Source: Bacteroidota bacterium (GTDB lineage Bacteria; Bacteroidota; Bacteroidia; Flavobacteriales; Flavobacteriaceae). From it: a DNA stretch of 48,869 bases. A model generated the notes under the pieces. It did not search any database and was not told the DNA's origin. It saw only the letters and a program-made list of their open reading frames with translations. Of the stretch, positions 34,032 through 42,744 are shown piece after piece. The first letter of the stretch is position 1. The number at the start of each line of letters is the position of its first letter. The position numbers and the translations under genes were made by a program. The stretch is taken from the NCBI GenBank assembly GCA_027621175.1, contig JAQCCM010000012.1, positions 1 through 48,869 of the forward strand, written 5' to 3'.

Positions 34032-34643
34032 TTAACTCTCGTTTTGTGCGTTCTTAATTTTTCGAAATCGCTCAGCAAAGAAACCACTTTTTTCTGGATA
34101 TTTCAATGCCAATATTTCGTATGCTTTTTTTGCCTTTTTTAAGTTTCCTTGTTTGAAGTACACTTCCGCCAGTGTTTCGGTCATGAGAGTATGTTCGTCA
34201 AACTGTTGTTTTTTGGTTAAATCTTTTTGTTTTTCACCTGTTTTGGAAACAATCAATCTGGGTGCATCGCTAATAAACTTATCAATTAACCGGTTTTGGT
34301 TCGCACCCTCAATCGGTCTATTGTCTAGTTGTTGCAACCAATCAACAAAAGATCTCACCTCATTTGAAGAGTCTTTTGCAGTAGTTCCTTGAACAACATT
34401 CTTGCTCTCAATTGGGGGTGTGATAAGATGCATTCTGCTTTTAGTCTGCATTGAGCACAGTTCGAGAAGCGATGATTCTTGTGGTAAATTATTATCTCTT
34501 GCAATTTGCCAGCCCAAATGATGCAAAGCTTGAAAGTATGGATATTGTTGTGTTAATGTGTTCAAATGGCTCAGTGTGACATCTGGCTCCTCAACGGCCT
34601 TTTCACGAAGTAATGTCAAATATGTACGCTTGTGACTTACCAT
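34032..34643 (-). CDS. TPR-like protein between lptE and secG
   Basis: 203 aa, no signal peptide. The N-terminal ~70 residues are helical (TLSHLNTLTQQYPYFQALHH, resembling a TPR helix pair). A polar linker follows, then a clear C-terminal TPR unit: LAEVYFKQGNLKKAKKAYEI plus LALKYPEKSGFFAERFRKI. Conserved in this spot in Flavobacteriia as far as I recall; function unknown, probably a cytoplasmic adaptor. It overlaps lptE by 7 bp and ends 1 bp before secG. Confidence 0.7.
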   Translation of the reverse strand: MVSHKRTYLTLLREKAVEEPDVTLSHLNTLTQQYPYFQALHHLGWQIARDNNLPQESSLLELCSMQTKSRMHLITPPIESKNVVQGTTAKDSSNEVRSFVDWLQQLDNRPIEGANQNRLIDKFISDAPRLIVSKTGEKQKDLTKKQQFDEHTLMTETLAEVYFKQGNLKKAKKAYEILALKYPEKSGFFAERFRKIKNAQNES

Positions 34644-35143
34644 TTGGCGAGCGATTCATTAAAAATATCTTGGGTAATGCGCTCAAAAATCAACTCATGT
34701 GCTTCAGCCTGAACGGATTGAAGTTCTACTGTTGCATCAAAATCATAGAAAAAGCTGAATCGTTTTTCAAATTCATCATCTTCGTTAAGGGTGTTGAGGT
34801 AACGAACGTTTACAGCCATAGTAATACGGTTTTGCGCTGCGGTTTGTTCTGCAGTTGCTGTCATTGGACTCACACGATATTCGACAATTTCGCCCTCGTA
34901 AATGAGGTGCCCATTAACGTTTGTTAGTTCCAAGTTGGTTTGATTGAGTAACATTTCTTGAACCGCATTAGTAAAGTCTCTATCTAAACCTGGCTCAAAA
35001 ACAGACCCTACCTGATCAGCAGCATTGTTGACAAAGAAATTTACTTGAACCGTTTTTGCCCCCTCTGGAATAGACGCGCCTGTAAAGGAATAAAATTTAC
35101 AACCCGCCAAAAATAAGAGCATTAAAAAAACGATCTTTTTCAT
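34637..35143 (-). CDS. lptE: LPS-assembly lipoprotein LptE
   Basis: 168 aa. Lipobox FLAGC with C15. The body fits Bacteroidota LptE: SFTGASIPEGAKTVQVNFFV, ALSO-type alpha/beta alternation, LTNVNGHLIYEGEIVEYRVS and a C-terminal helix ERITQDIFNES. LptE plugs the LptD barrel and is needed to place LPS in the outer leaflet. Sits between the sigma-54 activator and the TPR gene. Confidence 0.85.
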   Translation of the reverse strand: MKKIVFLMLLFLAGCKFYSFTGASIPEGAKTVQVNFFVNNAADQVGSVFEPGLDRDFTNAVQEMLLNQTNLELTNVNGHLIYEGEIVEYRVSPMTATAEQTAAQNRITMAVNVRYLNTLNEDDEFEKRFSFFYDFDATVELQSVQAEAHELIFERITQDIFNESLAKW

Positions 35144-35144
35144 G

Positions 35145-36389
35145 TTATAAATCTAAGTCAAATTGCTTGATTTTTCGATACAAAGTACGCTCTGAAATTC
35201 CGAGCTCTGCTGCTGCGGCTTTACGTCGACCTTTATTGCGTTCCAAAGCTTTAACAATAAGTTCCAATTCTTTGTCTTGAAGCGACAATGTTTCTGCTTC
35301 TTGTACTTCCTCAGCATAATCGAAATTATCGTTGTATGGAGCAGACTCTCTTGCTAATTCGTGCGATGGTTCAAAGGTTAAGGCTTCTTCACTAGAAGTT
35401 TCTTCCCCATATATTTTCTGAATTAATCCTTCATGTTTCACTTTGGCTTGATCCATATTTGAAGTATTCATTAACTCATGAGTGAGTTTTTTGAGGTCGT
35501 TCAAGTCGGATTTCATATCAAATAAAACTTTGTATAAAATCTCTCTTTCAGAACCAAAATCACTCACTGATTTCTTTGTGTCTATCACTGCCGGAAGATT
35601 GGCTTTTGAGGCAGGTAGATATTGCCGCAACAAAGACGATGTAATGTTGCGTTCTTGTTCTAAAACAGAAAGTTGTTCGGCAATATTTCGTAGTTGTCTA
35701 ATGTTTCCAGCCCATTGCTGTTGTTCCAAAAGATTTTGTGCTTGAACATCCAAACGCACGGTTGGCATGCGGTATTTTTGGGCGAAATCTGCAGCAAACT
35801 TTCGAAATAATAAATGAATATCATCTTTTCGCTCTCGTAGCGGTGGTAAGTGAATTTCAACTGTACTCAATCGGTAATATAAATCTTCTCTAAATTTTCC
35901 TTTTTGAATGGCCTCCATCATTTTTACATTCGTAGCGGCTACAACACGTACATCTGTTTTTTGCACTTTTGAAGAACCTACTTTCATAAACTCACCATTT
36001 TCTAACACACGCAACAGTCTTACTTGTGTGGCAAGCGGTAATTCTCCGACTTCATCTAAGAAAATCGTGCCTCCATGTGCAACTTCAAAATAGCCGCTAC
36101 GCGTTTGGGTGGCTCCAGTAAATGCGCCTTTTTCGTGTCCAAAAAGTTCTGAGTCAATGGTTCCTTCTGGAATTGCACCACAGTTTACGGCAATAAATTT
36201 ACCGTGTTTTCGATTCGATAATTGATGAATAATTCTAGGGAAAACTTCTTTCCCAACACCCGATTCACCTGTAACTAGTACAGATATTTCGGTTGGTGCA
36301 ACACGCAACGCTTTGCCTATGGCAAAATTCAATTGCGGATCGTTCCCTATAATGCCAAATCGTTGTTTGAGATTTTGAATGTTATCCAT
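35145..36389 (-). CDS. sigma-54-dependent transcriptional activator (Fis family)
   Basis: 414 aa. The AAA+ domain begins almost at once: Walker A TGESGVGKEVF, the sigma-54 loop ELFGHEKGAFTGATQT, Walker B GGTIFLDEVGELP, R-finger region KFREDLYYRLSTVEIHLPPL. After a ~110-residue linker comes a Fis-type HTH (NKGRRKAAAAELGISERTLY). There is no N-terminal receiver, GAF or PAS domain, so it may be constitutively competent or controlled by partners. Met 36389 (overlapping the miaB stop by 8 bp) is preferred over 36413. Targets unknown; groES has a -24/-12 site 1.5 kb downstream. Confidence 0.93.
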   Translation of the reverse strand: MDNIQNLKQRFGIIGNDPQLNFAIGKALRVAPTEISVLVTGESGVGKEVFPRIIHQLSNRKHGKFIAVNCGAIPEGTIDSELFGHEKGAFTGATQTRSGYFEVAHGGTIFLDEVGELPLATQVRLLRVLENGEFMKVGSSKVQKTDVRVVAATNVKMMEAIQKGKFREDLYYRLSTVEIHLPPLRERKDDIHLLFRKFAADFAQKYRMPTVRLDVQAQNLLEQQQWAGNIRQLRNIAEQLSVLEQERNITSSLLRQYLPASKANLPAVIDTKKSVSDFGSEREILYKVLFDMKSDLNDLKKLTHELMNTSNMDQAKVKHEGLIQKIYGEETSSEEALTFEPSHELARESAPYNDNFDYAEEVQEAETLSLQDKELELIVKALERNKGRRKAAAAELGISERTLYRKIKQFDLDL

Positions 36390-37863
36390 GGTGATAGCTT
36401 TGCGTTGGACCAAAATCTAAAGCATTTCCAAGTAAAGTAGCAGAAGTGCAAGAGGTAATTTCGACTCTTACAAAATCGCCCACAGAATAGTGTTCTTTTG
36501 GAAAAACAACAACGGTATTTTGCTGTGTACGACCGCTCCATTGTGCATCCGATTTTTTGGATTCTTTTTCTACGAGGACCTCAACAGTTTTGCCTATAAA
36601 CTGCTCGTTTTTATACCGTCCATGCTTTTGTTGCATGGCAACTATTTCTTGCAAACGTCTTTTTTTAACCTCTTGCGGAATATTGTCTTCAAGCTTTTTT
36701 GCAGCTGGAGTACCGGGACGCTCCGAGTACATAAACATAAACCCGAAATCATATTTCACATACTCCATTAAGCTCAAGGTATCTTGATGATCGGATTCCG
36801 TTTCATTAGGAAATCCTGCTATCATGTCTTGCGAAATGCCGCAGTCTGGAACAATACGTTTGATATCGTCAATCAATTCCATGTATTCTTCACGAGTGTG
36901 CTGTCGATTCATGGCTTTTAGAACGGCGTTACTTCCCGACTGAACAGGCAAGTGAATGTAATTGCAAATATTGGGATGTTTCGCCATGATGTGTAGCACA
37001 TCACGTGTCATGTCTTGTGGGTTTGATGTAGAAAAGCGAATGCGAATGCCTGGGTGCGCTTGGGCAACCAAGTCCAGTAATTGATGAAAATGTACTGCTG
37101 TTTTTTGCTGTAAGGCACTTGCTTTGGTAAAATCTTTTTTGGGTCCGCCACCATACCACAAATAACTATCTACATTTTGACCGAGTAATGTAACCTCCTT
37201 GTAGCCTGCTTCAGCCAATGTCTTCATTTCTTCTAAAATACTTTTTGGATCACGGCTACGCTCACGACCGCGCGTAAACGGCACCACGCAAAAAGTACAC
37301 ATATTATCACAACCACGCGTAATCGAAACAAAGGCTGTAACGCCATTAGATTGCAATCGCACAGGTTGTACATCGCCGTACGTTTCTTCTTTTGAAAGGA
37401 TTACATTTACTGCATCCCGACCCGCCTCAACTTCTGCAACTAGATTGGGAAGGTCTTTATAGGCATCTGGTCCAACAACCAAATCCACAATTTTTTCTTC
37501 TTCCAAAAAGGCACTTTTAAGTCGTTCGGCCATACAGCCTAAAACGCCTACTTTCACATTTGGGTTTGTTTTTTTTACTCCTTGGAAAGCTTCCAGTCGC
37601 TTGCGTACCGTTTGTTCTGCTTTTTCGCGAATGGAGCAGGTGTTCACCAAAATCAGATCTGCATCGTGAAGCTGTGAAGTTGTTTTGTAGCCTGCTTCTC
37701 CAAGGATAGATGCCACAATTTCGCTATCCGAAAAATTCATCTGACAGCCATACGACTCGATAAACATTTTCTTCTCACCCGTTGTGGCTTCGTGACCTAG
37801 CTCCAAAACTTCACCATTGAAGGCATTCGGGTTTTTTAGCGTGATATCTTTTGATTGATGCAT
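36382..37863 (-). CDS. miaB: tRNA-2-methylthio-N6-dimethylallyladenosine synthase
   Basis: 493 aa. UPF0004 domain with IESYGCQMNFSDSE, NTCSIREKAEQ and GVLGCMAERLK (cluster cysteines), a radical-SAM motif TRGCDNMCTFCVVPFTRGRE (CxxxCxxC), LGQNVDSY, and a C-terminal TRAM domain (FIGKTVEVLVEKESKK). It methylthiolates i6A37 of tRNAs. First gene of the operon running to secG; a possible promoter (TAAAAGTA on plus, 37881-37888) precedes it. Confidence 0.96.
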   Translation of the reverse strand: MHQSKDITLKNPNAFNGEVLELGHEATTGEKKMFIESYGCQMNFSDSEIVASILGEAGYKTTSQLHDADLILVNTCSIREKAEQTVRKRLEAFQGVKKTNPNVKVGVLGCMAERLKSAFLEEEKIVDLVVGPDAYKDLPNLVAEVEAGRDAVNVILSKEETYGDVQPVRLQSNGVTAFVSITRGCDNMCTFCVVPFTRGRERSRDPKSILEEMKTLAEAGYKEVTLLGQNVDSYLWYGGGPKKDFTKASALQQKTAVHFHQLLDLVAQAHPGIRIRFSTSNPQDMTRDVLHIMAKHPNICNYIHLPVQSGSNAVLKAMNRQHTREEYMELIDDIKRIVPDCGISQDMIAGFPNETESDHQDTLSLMEYVKYDFGFMFMYSERPGTPAAKKLEDNIPQEVKKRRLQEIVAMQQKHGRYKNEQFIGKTVEVLVEKESKKSDAQWSGRTQQNTVVVFPKEHYSVGDFVRVEITSCTSATLLGNALDFGPTQSYHHG

Positions 37864-37880
37864 CCTTTTCTATTGGCCCG

Positions 37881-37918
37881 TAAAAGTACAAAATATCAAT
37901 GGAATTGACATTTTGTCA
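37881..37918 (-). promoter_or_regulatory. miaB upstream region: -7 box and palindrome
   Basis: Minus-strand TACTTTTA (plus 37881-37888) is one base off TAnnTTTG. At -33 there is a palindrome TGACA-TTT-TGTCA (37906-37918) instead of TTTG, which could be an operator. Confidence 0.4.
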
Positions 37919-37932
37919 TGTATTCATTTTTC

Positions 37933-38349
37933 CTAGTGTGGCAACTTAGGCCTTAGTACGCCGTAGCAATATGTACCTAATAGCGCAGATGCTAAGACAA
38001 CAAATAGCGGAAAATACCCAGCACCAATAAGTACGTAAATAGGCCCTGGACAAGCTCCGGTAAGCGCCCAGCCCAGCCCAAAAATGACACCTCCAAAAAG
38101 TGGTGCTTTCACTAATTTTGTTTTACTGGGAATCTGAATTTCTTCCCCAAAAAAGGAGCGTAGTTTAAAGCGTTTAATGGATTGCGTAATGATCACTCCT
38201 AACGCAACAGCAGCACCAATAATTCCGTACATATGAAAGGATTTGAATTGGAACATTTCGTAGATGCGAAACCAAGAAGCAGCTTCGGATTTAATCATGG
38301 TTATTCCAAAGAGAATACCGATTGAAAAATAAAGCATTATGCGTTTCAT
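37933..38349 (-). CDS. YeeE/YedE half-transporter (DUF6691-type)
   Basis: 138 aa with about four membrane helices. Motifs: LYFSIGILFGITMIKS, GGVIFGLGWALTGACPGPIY (conserved Cys) and LLGTYCYGVLRP. Together with its neighbour it forms the two halves of a YeeE/YedE (thiosulfate/sulfur-compound) transporter. It overlaps the other half by 4 bp. Substrate inferred from the family only. Confidence 0.8.
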   Translation of the reverse strand: MKRIMLYFSIGILFGITMIKSEAASWFRIYEMFQFKSFHMYGIIGAAVALGVIITQSIKRFKLRSFFGEEIQIPSKTKLVKAPLFGGVIFGLGWALTGACPGPIYVLIGAGYFPLFVVLASALLGTYCYGVLRPKLPH

Positions 38350-38903
38350 AATAAATAAGGTAATAAGAAGTGATTCATAAGTAAGCCGCCAATAAAAAAT
38401 CCTATGACGGCAATTAAAGATTGTAATTGCAAATTACTAAGCCCAGAAATGGCATGACCAGAAGTACAACCTCCTGCGTAACGTGTTCCAAATCCAACTA
38501 GAAACCCACCTAGTGCTAACAAAGCAAGTGTTTTTGGATTGGATAGGGCATCTGCGCCAAAAAAAGTTTCGGGCATAAAGTTCTTGCCTGCACCATGAAC
38601 GCCCATAGTGTCTAATTGTAGCACGGTATCTTGATGGATTTCTCCAACGCTTCCGTCCGACATATAGGAAGTGGCAATAAAACCACCCACCGCGGCACCA
38701 ATAGCAACAACCAAATTCCAGCGGTATTGCCGCCATTCGAAATTAAAAAAAGCAGTTTTTTTACCAGCTCCAGCCATCGCGCAAAGCGTTCGCAGGTTGG
38801 AAGACATGCCAAATTGTTTTTCGGAAAAAAGCAGCAAAAATAAAACCACCGCAATGGCAGGACCGCCAATATACCACGGCCAGGGTTCTGTAATAAAATT
38901 CAT
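38346..38903 (-). CDS. YeeE/YedE half-transporter
   Basis: 185 aa from Met 38903 (MNFITEPWPWYIGGPAIAV); an upstream extension to 39002 is rejected because a -7 box lies between. About five helices; NLRTLCAMAGAGKK and GTRYAGGCTSGHAISGLSNL carry the conserved cysteines, the latter the family hallmark. First gene of the pair. Likely imports thiosulfate or a related sulfur compound (inference from TsuA/YeeE). No sulfurtransferase or SoxR-type regulator is adjacent. Confidence 0.85.
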   Translation of the reverse strand: MNFITEPWPWYIGGPAIAVVLFLLLFSEKQFGMSSNLRTLCAMAGAGKKTAFFNFEWRQYRWNLVVAIGAAVGGFIATSYMSDGSVGEIHQDTVLQLDTMGVHGAGKNFMPETFFGADALSNPKTLALLALGGFLVGFGTRYAGGCTSGHAISGLSNLQLQSLIAVIGFFIGGLLMNHFLLPYLL

Positions 38904-38921
38904 AATAAAAAATATTTTGCC

Positions 38922-38929
38922 CAAATATA
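38922..38929 (-). promoter_or_regulatory. -7 box of the YeeE/YedE pair
   Basis: Minus-strand TATATTTG, a full TAnnTTTG match, 18 nt before the chosen ATG; -33 region T-rich. Confidence 0.55.
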
Positions 38930-39054
38930 TAAACACTAATTGGATTAAAATCAGATTAAATTGGTGTTGAAATTTACGTGCGATACATGTTTGTTTTTTC
39001 ATAGAATTACAACAATTTAATGGGGGTACAATTTTTACTAACCATAAATTCTTC

Positions 39055-39062
39055 TACTTTTG
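39055..39062 (+). promoter_or_regulatory. topA promoter (-7 box)
   Basis: TACTTTTG matches TAnnTTTG; TTTT lies 19 nt upstream as an imperfect -33. It supports ATG 39080 as the topA start, 17 nt downstream. Confidence 0.6.
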
Positions 39063-39079
39063 TTCCGAAAATCGCATCA

Positions 39080-41551
39080 ATGTCCAAGAACTTAGTCATC
39101 GTAGAGTCTCCCGCAAAAGCCAAAACTATTGAGAAGTTTTTGGGAGAAAAATTCAAAGTAGTTTCCAGCTACGGTCATATTTCAGACCTTCCTGCCAAAG
39201 AGCTCGGTGTAGATGTTGAGGGTGACTTTAGTCCAAACTACATAGTTACAGATGACAAGAAAAAAGTGGTAAGAGAGCTTAAGGCACTTGCAAAAAAAGC
39301 GGAGATAGTATGGTTAGCAAGTGATGAAGACCGTGAAGGAGAAGCTATTGCGTGGCATTTGGCAGAGCAATTAGATTTAGATCACAGCAACACCAAACGT
39401 ATTGTTTTTCACGAAATCACAAAGAATGCTATTCAACATGCTATTGAACATCCGCGTACGATAAACCAACATTTAGTTGATGCGCAACAAGCCCGCCGGG
39501 TTTTGGATAGGCTGGTTGGCTACGAATTGTCGCCCATTTTGTGGCGTAAGGTAAAAGGTGGATTATCTGCGGGTAGAGTACAGTCGGTATCAGTAAGGAT
39601 TTTGGTAGAACGCGAACGTGAAATCGAGGCTTTTGTCCCAGTTGCTACGTTTAAAGTTCAAGCAGAATTTACAACTAAAGATGGAAAGTCCGTGAAGGCC
39701 ACTACCACCAAAACATTTGACAACGAAGATGCGGCTCAAGCATTTTTAAATAAAAATATTGACGCTGTTTATACCGTTTCTTCACTTGAAAAAAAGCCGG
39801 CAAAAAAATCTCCAACAGCTCCTTTTACAACTTCTACACTACAGCAAGAGGCTTCAAGAAAATTAGGGTTTTCTGTGAGCAGAACCATGTCAAATGCACA
39901 GCGGTTGTATGAAGCGGGTCATATTACATACATGCGAACAGACAGCGTAAACCTTTCCAAGCAAGCGCTTAATGAAGCAAAAGAAGTTATTACCAAATCG
40001 TATGGTGCAGACTTCGCTCGAACACGTGTTTACAAAACAAAAAACAAGGGAGCGCAAGAGGCGCACGAAGCTATCCGTCCTACTAATTTGAGTAAAATGC
40101 GCGTAGATGCCGCATCTGATGAGCAGCGGTTGTATGAGCTTATTTGGAAGCGAACGATTTCTTCGCAAATGAGCGATGCTAAACTGGAACGTACTACGGC
40201 ACAAATTCGTGCAAACAAACATAATTTTTTGTTTACTGCTCGTGGAGAAGTGATTACGTTTGAGGGTTTTTTGAAAGTTTATTTGGAGGGTAAAGACGAC
40301 GAAGATGAAGCTGCAGAGGGCTTACTTCCAAAAATGACGCAAGGAGACACTTTAAACGCCAAAAGCCTAGCAGCAACCGAACGCTTTAGCCGTCCACCAG
40401 CCCGATATACAGAGGCATCTTTGGTGAAAAGATTAGAAGAATTGGGTATTGGAAGACCGTCAACATACGCGCCCACCATCACTACCATCATCAACAGGAA
40501 ATATGTTGAAAAAGGTACGGTTGAAGGCACGGAACGCAACTATACGCAATGGGTTCTTGCAGCAAACAAACTAAAAAAACAAATACTGACTGAGCGTGTT
40601 GGATCCGAAAAGGGAAAGCTTGTTCCAACAGATGTAGGGAGACTTGTTAACGACTTTTTGGTTGCAAACTTTCCGCAAGTAGTTAATTACAATTTCACTG
40701 CTAAAGTGGAACAAGATTTTGATTCGATTGCGCTTGGTAAAGAGGACTGGAAGGGCATGATGAAATCGTTTTACAGCGATTTTCATCCCGTAGTTGAGAA
40801 CGTTCGTGAGCATGCCCAGCGCGAAATTGGAGAACGCGTATTGGGTGTTGATCCGAAATCGGGTCGTCAACTGAGTGTGCGTCTAGGGAAGTTTGGCGCC
40901 ATGGCGCAAATAGGTACGGAAGACGATGAAGATAAACCACTTTTCGCAAGTCTGCATCCCGATCAGCAATTGGCAAAAATTACATTTGAAGAGGCCTTAG
41001 ATTTATTTAAGCTCCCCATGCAGTTGGGCGAGTATGACGCTGAGGTTGTAGAGGTTAATAATGGTCGTTATGGGCCATATGTGCGTCACGGAAAATCGTT
41101 TATTTCATTACCAAAAGGCAAAAACCCGTTAACTACTACACTAGACGAAGCCATAGTTCTAATAGAAGAAAAACGCCTTGCGGACGCCCCTATTGCTACT
41201 TACGAGGAATTACCAGTAACCAAGGGTGTTGGTCGCTTCGGACCTTTTATAAAGTGGAATGGATGGTTTATTAATGTGTCAAAAAAATATGATCATGATG
41301 CCTTAACAGTGGCTTATATTGCAACGCTTATTGAAGATAAAAAGAAGAAAGAAGCCGAGCGAATTGTAATAAATTGGGAAGACGAAGGTGTGCGTATCGA
41401 AAAAGCGCGCTGGGGCAGGCACAATCTTATTAAAGGCAAACTAAAAGTGGAGCTTTCAAAAGATGTGGATGTGTCTAAAATGACACTCACGCAAGCCATG
41501 GCACTTTTAGAAAAGAAAAAGCCCAAGAAAAAAAGCGCCAAAAAGAAGTAA
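39080..41551 (+). CDS. topA: DNA topoisomerase I
   Basis: 823 aa from Met 39080. Toprim domain with LVIVESPAKAKTIEKFLG and ASDEDREGEAIAWHLAEQL (acidic triad), the catalytic Tyr in GHITYMRTDSVNLS, GAQEAHEAIRPT and LEELGIGRPSTYAPTI. Two TopoI C-terminal repeats follow (NNGRYGPYVRHGKSFISLPK and VGRFGPFIKW), then a Lys-rich end. It relaxes negative supercoils. The whole protein contains no cysteine, so the usual zinc ribbons are absent. The next gene starts directly after its stop. Confidence 0.96.
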   Translation: MSKNLVIVESPAKAKTIEKFLGEKFKVVSSYGHISDLPAKELGVDVEGDFSPNYIVTDDKKKVVRELKALAKKAEIVWLASDEDREGEAIAWHLAEQLDLDHSNTKRIVFHEITKNAIQHAIEHPRTINQHLVDAQQARRVLDRLVGYELSPILWRKVKGGLSAGRVQSVSVRILVEREREIEAFVPVATFKVQAEFTTKDGKSVKATTTKTFDNEDAAQAFLNKNIDAVYTVSSLEKKPAKKSPTAPFTTSTLQQEASRKLGFSVSRTMSNAQRLYEAGHITYMRTDSVNLSKQALNEAKEVITKSYGADFARTRVYKTKNKGAQEAHEAIRPTNLSKMRVDAASDEQRLYELIWKRTISSQMSDAKLERTTAQIRANKHNFLFTARGEVITFEGFLKVYLEGKDDEDEAAEGLLPKMTQGDTLNAKSLAATERFSRPPARYTEASLVKRLEELGIGRPSTYAPTITTIINRKYVEKGTVEGTERNYTQWVLAANKLKKQILTERVGSEKGKLVPTDVGRLVNDFLVANFPQVVNYNFTAKVEQDFDSIALGKEDWKGMMKSFYSDFHPVVENVREHAQREIGERVLGVDPKSGRQLSVRLGKFGAMAQIGTEDDEDKPLFASLHPDQQLAKITFEEALDLFKLPMQLGEYDAEVVEVNNGRYGPYVRHGKSFISLPKGKNPLTTTLDEAIVLIEEKRLADAPIATYEELPVTKGVGRFGPFIKWNGWFINVSKKYDHDALTVAYIATLIEDKKKKEAERIVINWEDEGVRIEKARWGRHNLIKGKLKVELSKDVDVSKMTLTQAMALLEKKKPKKKSAKKK

Positions 41552-42688
41552 GTGGATTTTGAATTTTTAAGCCCGGTTGAAGATAAATTACTTGCGCATA
41601 ACATAATGCTGCCTGAGCAAGTTTTAGGTCGAAATTTACGAATTCACACGAAGCAAGATGGTTTTCCTGACATCAAAGATGTTAAAATTGCTATCGTAAC
41701 CCTAGAACCACGATTAATCAAGGGAGAATCCATTCACTTTAGGTTTAGAAAACATTTTTATCAACTATTTTCTGGAAATTGGGATTTTGTTTGTGCTGAT
41801 TTGGGTGTACTCAAAGCTGGAGAAAGCCCTGAGGATACGCTTTTTGCTTTGCAAACCTTGGTGCAGGAGATGTACCAACGCAACATCCTTACTATTGTTA
41901 TTGGAGGAGAACAAGAAAATACGCTTGGGTTATTTCGTGGGCTCAGCAAGATGAATACGTTTGTTAATCTGACTTCAATTGATCCCCGCTTAGATTTTGG
42001 CGCCCCTGGCGTTTTGGTTTCAGATGACAGTTATATGTCAAAAATAATCACAGAAAAACCTAATAACCTTAAGCAGTTTACCAATCTTGGTTTTCAGAGT
42101 TATTATGTCTCTCAAGAAGAATTAGATTTGATGCAAAAGCTATTTTTTGACGCATACAGATTAGGAGAAATCACTGCAGATATTCACGAGTCGGAGCCTA
42201 TTCTAAGAGATACGGATATATTATCTGTGGATTTCAATGCCATTAAAGCAAATGAATTGGATTTTAGTTATGGAAATCCAAATGGTTTTAGCGGTACAGA
42301 AATTTGCTCTTTGATGCGCTATGCAGGGCTTAGTGACCGGCTTAACGTGTTGGGTTTGTTTGATATGCCATCTACAGCCAGAGCAGATCAACTGCTTGCC
42401 CAAATGGTATGGTATGTTTTGGAAGGATTTTGTTATCGGGTGAACGAATTCCCATTTTCCATACATGAACCTTGTACTAAATTTGTGGTACCACAAGAAA
42501 AAGAAACATTCATTTTTTTCCGAAGCGAGAAAAGTCAACGCTGGTGGGTAGAAGTTCCTAAAGGGGCAATACATAATAATAAAGAAGAAACTACGTTATT
42601 ACCATGTGCTGAAAAAGACTACCGAATGGCGCAAAAAGGTGAAATTCCTAGCCGTTGGTGGAAATCAGTGCATCGAAGTATGCATTAA
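41552..42688 (+). CDS. arginase/formimidoylglutamase-fold protein, probably inactive
   Basis: 378 aa with a GTG start immediately after the topA TAA. The ureohydrolase fold is recognisable: LTIVIGGEQENTLG, NLTSIDPRLDFGAP, DILSVDFNAIKAN. Aligning with arginase GGDH, DAHxD and SxDxD, the Mn ligands become Q121, D144-P-R146-L-D148 and D227-F-N229: three of six are replaced, so hydrolase activity is unlikely. An N-terminal ~45 and a C-terminal ~70 residue region are extra. It is commonly annotated formimidoylglutamase in Flavobacteriia. It sits between topA and gldK. Confidence 0.75.
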   Translation: MDFEFLSPVEDKLLAHNIMLPEQVLGRNLRIHTKQDGFPDIKDVKIAIVTLEPRLIKGESIHFRFRKHFYQLFSGNWDFVCADLGVLKAGESPEDTLFALQTLVQEMYQRNILTIVIGGEQENTLGLFRGLSKMNTFVNLTSIDPRLDFGAPGVLVSDDSYMSKIITEKPNNLKQFTNLGFQSYYVSQEELDLMQKLFFDAYRLGEITADIHESEPILRDTDILSVDFNAIKANELDFSYGNPNGFSGTEICSLMRYAGLSDRLNVLGLFDMPSTARADQLLAQMVWYVLEGFCYRVNEFPFSIHEPCTKFVVPQEKETFIFFRSEKSQRWWVEVPKGAIHNNKEETTLLPCAEKDYRMAQKGEIPSRWWKSVHRSMH

Positions 42689-42744
42689 ATTCCATATTTT
42701 TGGAAATTACTTTGTGTAAAAAAGTAACAAACTTTAAGAATTGA

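Noticed and set aside
38904-39002. Upstream start for the YeeE half-gene
   Set aside because: The extension crosses the -7 box at 38922-38929; Met 38903 gives a normal membrane-protein start.
39020-39079. Upstream start for topA
   Set aside because: A -7 box at 39055-39062 lies inside the extension, and TopA proteins begin near the MSKNLVIVESPAKAK motif.
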